DNA of 64,000 nucleotides from Rapana venosa. Taxonomy: Eukaryota > Mollusca > Gastropoda > Neogastropoda > Muricidae. The notes under the pieces are model-generated. The model was not told where the DNA came from. It saw only the letters and a list, made by a program, of their open reading frames with translations, and searched no databases. The position numbers and the translations under genes were made by a program. The DNA is taken from NCBI GenBank assembly GCA_028751875.1, contig CM054159.1:18043054-18107053 (forward strand), written 5' to 3'. This document shows positions 1 to 10,254 of the stretch, piece after piece. How positions within the stretch are numbered: position 1 is the first letter of the stretch; each line of letters opens with the position of its first letter.

Positions 1-318
1 ACTTGATCATTTATCATTTATTCGATGTAAGATTAGTTTAAGCATGCTTTTGATTTGTCTTTTTAAGTTAGCGCTATATAATTCCATGATTTTTATTTTT
101 ATAAATCTGTTTGTTTAAACTATTGATTATTTTTCATTGTTCATGATTTTGTAAATTAGGGTTAAGCATCCTTTGATTTGCTTTGCAAGATATCCTAATC
201 ATTCCTTATATTTTTATTATTATTAATTTTTATTATCACATCACATCACATTATTTTTATTATTATATATTTTATTATTATTATTTTTATTATTTATTAT
301 TATTATTATTTTTATTAA
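1..318 (+). repeat. Two tandem degenerate L2-like/SINE 3' tails
   Basis: Two successive decayed copies of the tail motif seen throughout the window. Each has a 'gatttgtct...aag' segment followed by a 'gcgctatataattccat'-like segment, the first ending near 105 and the second near 225. They run into TTA-rich DNA at 214-318. The stretch 100-175 closely matches 33175-33235 in the L2-like copy there. No coding sequence is seen. It is probably the 3' end of an L2-like LINE or of a SINE using the same tail. Confidence 0.6.
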
Positions 319-1000
319 GTTTTTTTTACTCTCCCGTCTGACCCGGGGGGGGCCCCCCAAAGCTCAAAACCCTTCCCTCTCTGTTCTCCTTTTTCAGGGT
401 TTGTTATTTTTTGACCCGCCATTCGCTGATGTTATCCTCCACCCCGGGTTCCTCTTCTTCCCTCCTGCAGTGCCTTTAAAACGACTTTGCAAGTCCTTGG
501 GATCTTTACAGGGCCCAAACCCTTTAAGTTTACGCTTTTTCACGACGTTTAAATTCCAATCCAGGTTTCGGGTTTTGTTTTGCACCTTTCGTTCTTATGT
601 GGTCTTGTAGGAAACCAAGGGGGCTCCAAGCACTCATCCCCCGGCCTGACTCTTCTCCCAAATCAGTCAGGCCTGTTCCAGCATACAAAAAGGATTTAAA
701 AAAGGGGGCGCATTATCTGACTTGGAGATAAGTGAGAAAATTTTTATCCTCCCAAGGTGTTTGTTTTTACAGTGCGGTTATTGCTGGATCCGCATACTAC
801 TTCTAGCTTGGATCCCTGGCATACAATGGGTCCCAGGTACTTGAACTTTTCCGGGGTTTCCCCTTCTGGGCATTAACCCTGATACATCAATCCTTGTTTT
901 ACTCGTTTGGCTTCTCTGACCTTTTCCTGCCCAAATTTTTGAGCCTTTTTCAGGTTTCTTTAGGGGGCAACCCTTTTTTGATTCTATTCCCAATGTTTTA
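319..1000. other. No gene recognised; degraded unique sequence
   Basis: Homopolymer-rich sequence before the scaffold gap. Open frames at 394-610 have no recognisable motif. A minus-strand frame at 778-1000 runs into the Ns and is Arg/Lys/Gly-rich without a familiar domain. It may be a decayed repeat or low-quality contig-end consensus. Confidence 0.4.
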
Positions 1001-1500
1001 NNNNNNNNNNNNNNNNNNNNNNNNNNNNNNNNNNNNNNNNNNNNNNNNNNNNNNNNNNNNNNNNNNNNNNNNNNNNNNNNNNNNNNNNNNNNNNNNNNNN
1101 NNNNNNNNNNNNNNNNNNNNNNNNNNNNNNNNNNNNNNNNNNNNNNNNNNNNNNNNNNNNNNNNNNNNNNNNNNNNNNNNNNNNNNNNNNNNNNNNNNNN
1201 NNNNNNNNNNNNNNNNNNNNNNNNNNNNNNNNNNNNNNNNNNNNNNNNNNNNNNNNNNNNNNNNNNNNNNNNNNNNNNNNNNNNNNNNNNNNNNNNNNNN
1301 NNNNNNNNNNNNNNNNNNNNNNNNNNNNNNNNNNNNNNNNNNNNNNNNNNNNNNNNNNNNNNNNNNNNNNNNNNNNNNNNNNNNNNNNNNNNNNNNNNNN
1401 NNNNNNNNNNNNNNNNNNNNNNNNNNNNNNNNNNNNNNNNNNNNNNNNNNNNNNNNNNNNNNNNNNNNNNNNNNNNNNNNNNNNNNNNNNNNNNNNNNNN
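1001..1500. other. Assembly gap (500 N)
   Basis: Exactly 500 Ns, a round number typical of a scaffolding placeholder rather than a measured distance. Open frames that cross it are meaningless. Adjacency of features left and right of it is not assured. Confidence 0.98.
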
Positions 1501-1829
1501 GGGGTCTATAAATAGCTTTGGACACCCTTTTCCCACTGGACAAAAGAAAGGGGCGGGGGCATTGCTTCACTAAGTAAATTGTGTAAGGGTGACCATTCAG
1601 GCCTCTTTGTGTGTGGAGGACATACTGTACTATCTACTGGGGGAAATTTCCCCACAACTATTTTTTTACCTGGCCTATATTCAACCCAATGGTGATCTGT
1701 TTCTAGGGAGCTTGAGTAATTTTTTTAATCAGTAGCTGATTGGAACGTCGTACACTCTACCAGTGTGCAAAATTAAAAGAAACTAGAGTATGGCTTAGGC
1801 ATATAGATGGGACATTATTGGATAGGGAG
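1501..1829. other. No gene recognised
   Basis: Unique-looking sequence between the gap and the first RTE copy. No ORF, repeat unit or RNA structure was recognised. Confidence 0.4.
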
Positions 1830-4240
1830 GTGAGATGGACAGATTGGTGGTCAAACGACTGAAGAAGGCAACAAGTCTGGTCAGTGGTCAAAAAGAAACA
1901 TCACCAACATGGAGTGGCATTTATTGTCAGAAAGGAAAGTTGTGGGTGAATTATCAGCTGTACACTGGCTTCAACAAGATTATCAGCATCCGGGTGTGGG
2001 CCCAACCCCAAGAACACACCACATACAAATCAAAAAACAATAACCTACCCTGGAGCTGACTAGGCAGCGACCATGACCTTGTGCTGTGGTATTAAAAATG
2101 AAGCTGAAGGGAAAAAAAAAAACAGCCTGCAAACCCACGTATCAAATTTGAGTGGAAAACTGAAAGATCCAGATTTCAAGGTGATCTTCCAAGCTAAGCT
2201 TGGCGGACGTTTTGCGGCAAAAAACCCCTGGACAATGATATCAATGCCTCACCAAACAACTTTAATGAGGAAGTCCGAGAAACAGCAGAGGAGGTTACTC
2301 GGTCGTCAGAGGAATAAACCCCCAACCATGGACCACAAATGAATCTTGGCCCTTGCGATACAAGAAGAGCACTGAAACCAACAGGTTTTCCCAACCCCTA
2401 AAGAATAAGGGGAGGCCAACAATCTCGTGAAGAAGTCAATGTTAAAGGCCAGAGAGAAGTGGATCAGTGATCAATGTGAGAGATCGAAAAAAGCATGAAA
2501 GTGGGAAACAGTAAAAAGACATAGACACTCTGAAGAAACCCCACAAAACCACTTCAAACCAAATCATCAGTCATTGAAGACAGCTCGGAAAACTCCTCAC
2601 AGAAGTTCAGCTGCATTGAACAGGTGGTCATAGTATTTTTCAAAAAACTTTTACAACTACCAACCCAAACCTGACAAGAGATAATAGAAGAGGAAGCAGC
2701 AACATCAAGAGTCCCCTCGCCATTACCTATACTGAGGAAGAAGTGGAAGAAGCCATCCGCAGCTTACCAGTAGGAAAGTCCCCAGGAGCAGACAACATAT
2801 CAGCAGAGCTGCTCAAGCATGGTGGCGAAAAAAGTCTCACACATGTTACAGCTATCTGTCAGAGATTTGGGAGACAAAAACAGTGGCCAACAGAATTTAA
2901 CACAATCACTCATCATACCTTGCCCAAGAAGGGGAATTTACGCCAATGCCAAAACTATAGAACATTCAGCCCCATCAGCCACGCCAGCAAGATATGCTCA
3001 AAGTTATTTTGAATCGACTTAAGAAGGAGGCAAAAGAACACCTTGCAGAGGAAACAAACTGGGTTCAGGGCAGGCAGGAAAACAAAAATCGAACAGATTT
3101 TTAACTGCCCCATCCCGATGGGAAAAAAAAATCTTCAACATCAGAGGGGGACCTGTTCCACAACTTCATCGACTTCAAGAAGGCTTTCGACACAGTATGG
3201 CACGAAGGCCTATGGCAGGTTTCCCCAGAATGTTTGGCATTGAAGAAGGGCTAGTGCAAACACTCAAGCATATAGAACAACCCCCAAACAGTGCAGTCCT
3301 TCTGAACAATCAGGTCCGACAAGGTTGCCTGTTATTCCCGTCTGTTTAATCTGTTCTTGGAAAACATGGGGAAGACCCCCCATGACTTCCCCTCTACCAT
3401 CTCCATTGGCGGCAGACCCTCAACAATTGCGGTTTACCAATGACATTGAAACCCCATGGGCGGAAGTAACACAGAGCTGCAAGATCTTACGACAGATTGA
3501 GAACCAGAGCTGGAGATATGGGATGGAGGTGAGTCGGAGAAAAGTAAAAGTACTTGTGAACAGCATGAGCAACGCCATGCTAAAATTTACATGAACGGCC
3601 AGCAACTGGAGGAGGTAGATGCTTTTAAATACCTTGGCGCTACACTCATAAAGGGACGGGTGATCGACGACAGAATTCAAAGTCAGACTAGCCATGGCAA
3701 CATCTTCCATGACAAAACTCACCACATATGGAAAAGTAAAGAGATCGGTTTCCCAATTAAACTACAGCTCTACAAAGCCCTAATTCAGACTATCCTGCTG
3801 TACGGAAGTGAAACCTGGACATTAACTGCTGAAACAGCAAAGCCAATCCAGTCATTTGAAACAAAATGCCATAGAAAACTGCTGGGCATATCCTGGAGAG
3901 AACGAAAGGCCAATGAATTTGTCAAGAGTCAAATAACACGGCTGGCAGGTCCACAGGAACCCCTTCTCTCCATCAAGAAGAAAAAGCTGACATGGTTCGG
4001 CCATGTCACCCGCCACAACACTCTGCCAAAAACAGTACTGCAGGGAACACTCGAAGGTGGCAGAAGGAGGGGAAGACAGAACAAGTTATGGATGGACAAC
4101 ATCAGAGAATGGACCAGGATGAATGACTCGGCACTACTGCGCAGAGCCGGGCACTGAGATGGGTGGAGGAGGCTTACCACGGCATCGTCTTTCGTGTCTC
4201 CTCCACGACCGCCAAGGTCACGGGACTGATGATGATGATG
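1830..4240 (+). mobile_element. RTE-like LINE, family a, copy 1 (decayed)
   Basis: Remnant of an endonuclease-reverse transcriptase LINE. Endonuclease (EN) traces at 1850-2085 include a GVAFIV-like block and then PGAD and SDHDLVL, with an internal deletion between them. A linker follows, containing FQAKLGGRFAA. RT follows at about 2740-3470, with KSPGADNISAELLKHGG, PKKGNLRQCQNYRT, AGFRAG and VRQGCL-like blocks, then the thumb and C-terminus at 3590-4190. Frameshifts break it at least six times. It ends in (TGA)n at 4228-4240, the usual short tandem 3' end of RTE elements. The same family is present inverted at 62507-63931, where the matching region is much better preserved. Family assignment rests on the BovB/RTE-like C-terminus (WFGHVTR, RRRGR, W-DNI-EWT). 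Confidence 0.8.
3591..4157 (+). pseudogene. RTE-a RT thumb and C-terminal domain
   Basis: Longest surviving frame of this copy, 188 codons. It begins with the MNGQQLEEVDAFKYLG block just after RT, continues through LLYGSETWTL, and ends in the basic C-terminal block with WFGHVTRHNTLPKTVLQG and GGRRRGR. Family members use this region after the RT palm; it has no known catalytic residues. The upstream palm lies in other frames, so this piece cannot be made as part of a functional enzyme. The minus-strand copy at 62817-63560 encodes the same blocks continuous with an intact FADD motif. Confidence 0.75.
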
Positions 4241-4247
4241 ATATTCA

Positions 4248-4785
4248 TCCCAAAGCTAATGTGACCAGAGCATCCAAACATATTCCAAATCACCTGCATA
4301 AGTTAGATTCCATATCCCCTGATGCTCCTAAATTCATCCTGGGTGATTTTAATAAATGTTCACTAAATAAAACACTGAAGAATTATGAACAGTACGTGAC
4401 CTGCCCCACACGCAGAAATAAGACCCTCGACTTGTGCTATGGGACTGTAGCAGGTGCATATAAATCACTACCGTTACCTCCCCTGGGTTCATCTGACCAT
4501 AACTGGATTCTTCTAGCACCCATGTACCAGTCAGTGTTTCAGCGCCTTCAGCCCATGGTCAGGACAACAAAGAAATGGACTGCCGATAGCATAGCTAGTC
4601 TGCAAGGCTGCTTTGATTGCACTGAATGGGATATGTTTTGCAATGTGTGCTCTGATTTGAATGAGTTAACTGACGTTGTTTCTTCCTATATTTCATTTTG
4701 TGTCAGTAGTGTTATTCCAACAAAGGTGATAACTATTTACCCCAATAATAAACCTTGGGTTACAAAGGACCTAAAACTGTATTAA
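4248..4785 (+). pseudogene. Apurinic-type endonuclease domain remnant
   Basis: Frame carrying the C-terminal half of an APE-like LINE endonuclease, the enzyme that nicks target DNA to prime reverse transcription. Visible are SPDAPKFILGDFNKCSL, with the catalytic Asp and Asn in GDFN, then TLDLCYG and LGSSDHN, with the terminal catalytic His. The N-terminal part of the domain (NxQ and ET motifs) is absent, so the nuclease is not functional. An upstream frame in the preceding RTE overlaps its 5' end only by chance. The downstream linker continues to 4785, where a stop falls just before the RT region. Confidence 0.7.
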
Positions 4786-5379
4786 ACAAAAAGAAAGTAG
4801 TATTTTACACAGGCACACAAGAATAAAAGAAACAAGTGAATAAAGAAGTTAAAGCTGCTGTTGCACAAGTTAGATGTGACTATAAAAATAAGATAGAAGA
4901 CAAGTTTGCAGGGAACAATTTTCGTGCTGCCTGGCAGGGAATAAAACACATGTCAGCAGTAAACATGGCAGCTGCCCCACATAGGTCGAAGATTAGTCTC
5001 CAGGGGGTCTGTGACAAAAACTTACCAGACCATTTAAATGCATTTTTTACTCCCTTCGAAAAGCATGATTTTGGATGAAATAAATGGCCTGAGGTAATCT
5101 CTACCCTTTGAGAATAGCGCCATTGTTAATGAAATAGTTATTTGTAAACACTTCAAGGCAATATATATCAACAAATCTCCCGGACCAAATGGCATATGTG
5201 GCATAACCCTTAAGGTCTGCACTACTGAGCTTGCCAGCGTCTTTCAGCACCTGTTCCAAGCCTCGCTGGACACTAGCCAGATACCAGTTATTTGGAAGAC
5301 TTCCAGTGTAATACCTCTTCCAAAGAAACCAAATCCTTGTCAGCCCAACGATTTCAGACCTGTAACTCTCACATCACTT

Positions 5380-5685
5380 GTGATGAAAACATTAGAAAAG
5401 ATCATAAAATCTCTCATTCTTTCCGCTACAGAGAAAAACCTTGACCCACTACAGTTTGCCTACAGGACAGGACGAGGTGTCGAAGATGCCAAACTGTTCA
5501 TTTTAAACAAGTTGTACAACCATTTAGAAGCACCTGACTCTCATGCCAGAATATTGTTTACTGACTTTAGTTCAGCATTCAATACAATGCAGCCGCATGT
5601 TCTTGTTCACAAAATACTTTCAAAATTTAATGTAGACTATCAACTTCTTCGTTGGCTGATGGAATTTTTAACTAACAGACCGTAA
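5380..5685 (+). pseudogene. RT palm fragment (motifs 2-5)
   Basis: A 101-codon fragment of the RT domain of the same LINE. Visible blocks are the MKTLEKIIKSLI helix, LQFAYRTGRG (motif 2a region) and LFTDFSSAFNTMQP, where the first catalytic Asp of motif A is preserved. It stops at 5685. The downstream GFPQGCVLSPL block continues in another frame at about 5738. It is near-identical in layout to the inverted copy at 43685-44134. Confidence 0.75.
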
Positions 5686-7024
5686 CGGAATTTGGCCAAT
5701 AAAATATCTTCATTGGTTAGATTTACCTGTACGGGTTTCCCACAGGGATGCGTTCTCTCGCCACTTCTGTACATTCTATAGACAGATGATTGCAGAAGAG
5801 CTATAAAAATTTCCTTTTTCTTGTAAAATTGGCCGATAAACAGTCTTTTTGTCTCCCCTTATTGGATCTATCCAAAACCATGGTCCAAGCCCTCACTGAT
5901 TTTCGTCAAATGTTGTGTGAGGCATATCCTGGGGCTAACGTTCTAAAAATAGATCTCCATCGATTTCAAAGATCGGGTCACATTCTGTGCATGTTATCAT
6001 TCATAGTCAAGAAGTTGAAAATGTTTTTGAAGTACAAGTATCTGAGAACTATTTTGATGACAAACTAAACTGGAATGCTAACACTGTGCATTGTCCCAAA
6101 AAGGTAAAAAACGTATGTATTTTCTGAGGAAGTTTAACTCATTTTTTCTTGACAAAAAGATTCTTTCTTTGTTCTACAAGTCCTACATAGAGAGTGTTCT
6201 AAGTTTTGCTTCCATCTGTTGGTACAACAACCTTAGTGTTAAAAACAAGAATAGTCTTCGGAGAATTGTTAGAATCTGCTAAAAAATAATTGGAAAAGAA
6301 CAAAGAGATCTCAAGCCATACTGTTATCAGCAGCTTGTGTGCAAAGCGACTGCCATCTTGGCTGATCCTTCCCATGCTATGTCTTCGGAATTTCAGTTAT
6401 TGCCTTCAGGACGCCGCTTTCGGTGCTTCAACAGTAAAACAAATAGAAAAAGAAATTCTTTGTTCCAGTAGTCATTGGGATTCTAAATTCAAACCAGCAC
6501 TGACCAAACAGTTTTACAATCTCTGATATACCCCCCTGATTGTCGTGTGCGTGTGTGTGTGTGGTTTAATGAAAAATAATACTCTTATCCTGTTTTGGCT
6601 TTCAAAAATGATTTGTAAATTGTGTGTGTGGGTGTTTTATGTCCTACACCATGGTCATTATGGTGGCGGGTGCACGTTGTGTGTGTTGTGTGAAAAAACT
6701 GTGTTTATATTGGTGTGTGTGTATATGGGTGTGGCGTGGTGGAGTGGCGCGTGGTGTCGCGAAAAAAAAATTTTTATATCTTTTCCAAAAATGGTTCTTG
6801 CACATGTAATTCCTACATTGGTGTTGTGTGTGTTTTGGGGTGTGTGTGGTTACGCGGTGGTGTGTGTCGCGCACCTGGGTTTGTGTATGATAATTTTTTT
6901 AAGCTATCTTGGAATGTTTATAACAATTCTTTAATGTATTTTTCTTGTGTCTTGTGAGATAATTATAGGTATCAATGTGCCTGTCAGTATTCTAATTGCC
7001 CTTCATGGGAACATTACAGTGTTT

Positions 7025-7054
7025 TTGACTTGACTTGACTTGACTTGACTTGAC
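7025..7054 (+). repeat. (TTGAC)6 LINE terminus
   Basis: Six perfect TTGAC pentamers directly after a conserved 3'UTR end ('gccctTcatGGgaacattacagtg'-like, 7001-7020). The inverted LINE at 42422 and the tail at 35111 end in the same pentamer, so this is the LINE terminus rather than a chance microsatellite. Confidence 0.8.
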
Positions 7055-7254
7055 CTCCCTTACATCAGGCACAAAGATCCACTAGTCATTTACATGCTGT
7101 TATTTTAAATGACACAAATTTGGAGCATATTTTCTTCCTCTTTCTAACCTTATTTTTTGTTTGGGCAGAATTGGTAATCAGAATGATATCCATGTATTTT
7201 TTTGTGAATCTGTTGTCACTTCTTTTACCACAAAAAAAAAGGTAACGATCGCTG

Positions 7255-8165
7255 AGCAAATAATAAATAATAATACATGGAATTTATACAGGCGATATAT
7301 CTTGCAAAAAAACAAAATCAAAGCGCTCTCATTGATCCTAGTCTTTCACATGCAGCCAGTTACAATTAATAGATTTTTAAAAAATTCAAATGTAAACACA
7401 CACACGCGCAAAATTTAAATATTTTTTTTTACAAATACAAATGTAAACACACACACGCCCCCCCCCCCCCCCCCTCAAGGTTGTACACTCGGGCAGGCTG
7501 ATGGGGCGGGTGGGGGGGGAGGGAGAGAGATCGAAAGAGAGGAGTAATGTGCTCATTTTTTTTCTTTCTGGGGACTAGTCGAGCTGTAAAAGTTTTGTAT
7601 ACGTTGAAGAGGGTGGATAGATGATGCGGCAGACCAGCCAGAAAGAATTGCAATAGTCGAGACGTGAGAGAATGAAGACGTGACTAGTTTGGATGTTGCA
7701 TCAGTGGGACAGTTTCTTTCGAACTGCACTTATGCGCCGTAATTGATAGTAGCACGACTGGCAGGTTTGGGTGATGAGTTTTTGCATGGAGAGCGTGTTT
7801 TTCGATAATTACCCCTAGATTTTCACTACAGTGGATAGAGGGACAACGTATTGTCGAATTCTATTGAAGCTGTTGTTATGGAAAGAGTTTGTGTTTGGTC
7901 CCTATAAGCATGGGTTCGGTTTTATCTGGGATTTAGTTGTAACTTGTTTTTTTATCATCCAATTTTGGATATCTTGAAGGCAGCAGGGCATATTTTTCAA
8001 GAGAGAAGGCAGATTTTCGGGAGTTTCACTGCAAGAAACTGAGAGTCGTCGGGATAAAAATGATGATTGATTTGATGACGTTTATTTTATGTGAAAGTGG
8101 GCAGTGGTAAAGAGTGAAAAGAACAGGCTCTCCGGAAAGAGCTCATCCATGTACACAATTTCAAG
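7255..8165 (-). mobile_element. L2/CR1-like LINE copy A (3' fragment)
   Basis: Reads right to left. RT begins within FTLYTAPL at about 8130. Motif C reads Y-P-D-D near 8048-8060. The LQDIQNWM and VKYLG region follows, then the thumb with TCQSCYY, and the C-terminal ARLV-KKK-EHITPL block at 7540-7600. The remaining C-terminus is replaced by a C-run and CA-rich DNA (7440-7500). The 3' tail is at 7260-7330 (aatggaattta-tacaggcg, then caaatcaaagcgc). It is 5'-truncated and has stops. The family is named here by its similarity to L2-type C-termini (SGPSTWNDLPLSLR), visible in better copies. Confidence 0.75.
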
Positions 8166-8556
8166 TCAGGTCGAGAAAAGGCCATGGTCCTTGGTCAGAA
8201 AGGTCTTGTAAAGTATGACTTGAACAACACTGTCTTATTGTAACCCCTGAATCGATGACAATACTAACTTCTATGATAAAGCCTTCTAAACGACAAAATA
8301 TTTAACAGGTACCAGCATTTTATATTATACCGATTAGGAGTATTATTATTGAGTATTATTAATAAGGATCATTGACAATGAGGATGACGTAATGCTGCTA
8401 AACTGCTGTGGAAGTGCATATCTTTTAGACTACCTGACGGGGTTACACTCTACGCTTACTATCATAATATATCCCATCGTCTTCCAGCGGAGAGACATAC
8501 ACCTGCAGTGTTGGTCACACGTTAGGGCATTTGAGCACTCTCAAAATCACACCCAT

Positions 8557-8560
<4 letters not shown>
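8166..8560. other. No gene recognised
   Basis: Unique-looking moderately AT-rich sequence between an L2-like fragment and a CT microsatellite. No motif was recognised. The frame 8392-8742 is open mainly because it reads the CT repeat as Ser-Leu. Confidence 0.4.

Positions 8561-8628
<68 letters not shown>
8561..8628. repeat. (TC)n microsatellite
   Basis: About 34 uninterrupted TC dinucleotides, followed by cctcgtcacg. Confidence 0.95.
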
Positions 8629-8631
<3 letters not shown>

Positions 8632-9470
8632 GTCACGCTCCTTAAAGGATTGTGGCTAAACCCCATCCGTTTCTCCTTATCACCTCAACAACAAACACAG
8701 AACACAGAAGAAAAGATCCGATTTTTACTTTTCAAAATCTAAAAAAACCCAAAATCAGAAAAATACTTAAATTCACTTCAACAAAACGGATTCAATTTCC
8801 AGCCAACTCTAAACCCAAAATTTTAATCCCCCCCCTCTTGTAAAATTTTTTAAAAACCCTTGGGGAATTTTCCCCTCCTACTTCTCTCACAGTAACAAGG
8901 GGGTGGACAGGGCACAGGGAAAAGGGGAAAGGGGTCATGGGAGAAAAAGGGTCCAGGATTAGAGGGTTGGGGGAATTCAGAGGTAAAGGACAACTGTCGG
9001 GACTCCTCAGGGCCCCCGGGCAAACCCCCTATCCAGGCACGACCCAACCGTGAAGGCCCCCACAGGAACCGTCACTGAGAAAAAACAAGGTGCACTCCTG
9101 CAAAAAATGGAAAGACTTGAAAAAACGGACAGCACAACGAAGAACGTAGGACTGGCCCCCAGGAGCCTGAACCACTCAAAGATGACCCCCTCCCCTGCCT
9201 CCAACAGAGACCCACCCCCACAGGAAGTACAGTACACCCTGCACCCCAAGAAGACGTGCAGGAGGGGACACGACGAAACAACGAAGAACAAACCGGGTTC
9301 ACAGACCTAAACTACCCCAAAGTGCGCCCCCCCCCTGCTCCCAAAATAGAGGACAAATCACGCGGCGCCCAAAGCCCAGGGGAACGGCACCAGCGAATTC
9401 AGCCAAAGACTGAATCCCCTCCTCCTCCCTCATCAAGACCCCCTCCTATTTAAAGTTGCTGCTACCAGGA
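8629..9470. other. Unrecognised purine-rich region with short open frames
   Basis: A/G- and C-run-rich DNA. Plus-strand frames at 9050-9310 (86 codons, Lys/Thr/Pro-rich, containing an LQKMERLEKTDSTTKN segment that could form a short helix) and 9256-9453 overlap. They have no recognised domain. It might be a decayed LINE ORF1, whose coiled coils look like this, but there is no diagnostic motif. Many short C and A runs suggest indel errors. Confidence 0.3.
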
Positions 9471-10254
9471 TGAAGCAAACCCTAACACCGACCGGGAAAC
9501 TTCAGGAAAGCAAACCCCTGCATGAAAAAAATTGCAGGGGAAAGGAAGGGGATCCCACTAAGCTGAGTTCCCCAAAGTATAAAAAATGCGTTTGTGACAC
9601 AGAAAGACACTAGCACGCAGACACCCACAGAGAAAAGCTTGAGTTATGCACGGGAAAATTTCACAGAATTTTGCGAACCCGACACACTCCCAAAAACACA
9701 TTCTTTTCTCTCACGATATATATATAATAATATATAATTATAATTTTTTTATAATATATATATATATATAATTATTAAAATTTAAAAATATATATATATA
9801 TAATTTCTTTAAAAAACCCCAATTCTGCTGGGACCATCCCCTTTAAGCACCAGTTGAGGTAAAATAGTAAAATGGCAATAAAAAACCAAAATGTGTTCCG
9901 CTTCATTTTCCTTTTTTTTTCAGTCATCACAAATTTTTCGCTTCCACTGAATAGATAAATAATAAAATCAACTTTTAAAATAGTAGATTTCTGGTACCTG
10001 TTCACAACATCACCTTCCCCATAGGAAAAAAAATCAACTTCTGAAACTGTCAGTACCCCTTTGGGTACCTACCCCTTCCCCACTCTTCCCCAAACCCCCT
10101 CTCTCTCTTATTCCCCATACCCTCCGCCACCCCACTCCCCCTTTCTCTTTCCAACTCTCCCAAAACCCAGCATAATTGCTAAGAGTAATGACAAGTTTCG
10201 AAACCCCAAATAAAAGAAATCGCAACTAAAAATGTTTCCGTAAAACACATCATA
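9471..10254. other. No gene; AT-rich with (TA)n
   Basis: Contains a degenerate AT/TA tract at about 9716-9802 and pyrimidine-rich DNA at 10060-10160. No coding motif. Confidence 0.5.

Larger units (their letters stand above)
4245..7054 (+). mobile_element. CR1-group LINE with (TTGAC)n tail, copy 1
   Basis: A 5'-truncated LINE starting inside EN immediately after the RTE copy. EN shows the metal-site motif GDFN near 4345 and SDHN near 4493. The linker is at 4560-5080 and RT at 5160-5790 (KSPGPNG, IPLPKKPNP, FRPV, LQFAYRTGRG, FTDFSSAFN, FPQGCVLSPLLY). The C-terminal region (FLRKFNSFF to GKEQRDL) is at 6110-6530. Motif C, normally F/Y-A-D-D, reads LADK at 5829-5840, and the sequence around it is rearranged, so the RT is dead. 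The 3'UTR (6540-7020) is GT-rich. The element ends in six TTGAC units. A second copy is inverted at 42422-44084. Assignment to the CR1/Jockey group is by sequence style. Confidence 0.75.

Noticed and set aside
778..1536. 252-codon minus-strand frame
   Set aside because: Most of it is the N gap; the remainder has no recognised domain.
6545..6934. 129-codon Cys/Val-rich frame
   Set aside because: It reads the GT-rich 3'UTR of the (TTGAC)n LINE; overlapping frames on both strands are also open.
8392..8742. 116-codon frame with Ser-Leu run
   Set aside because: The run is the CT microsatellite; flanking residues show no motif.
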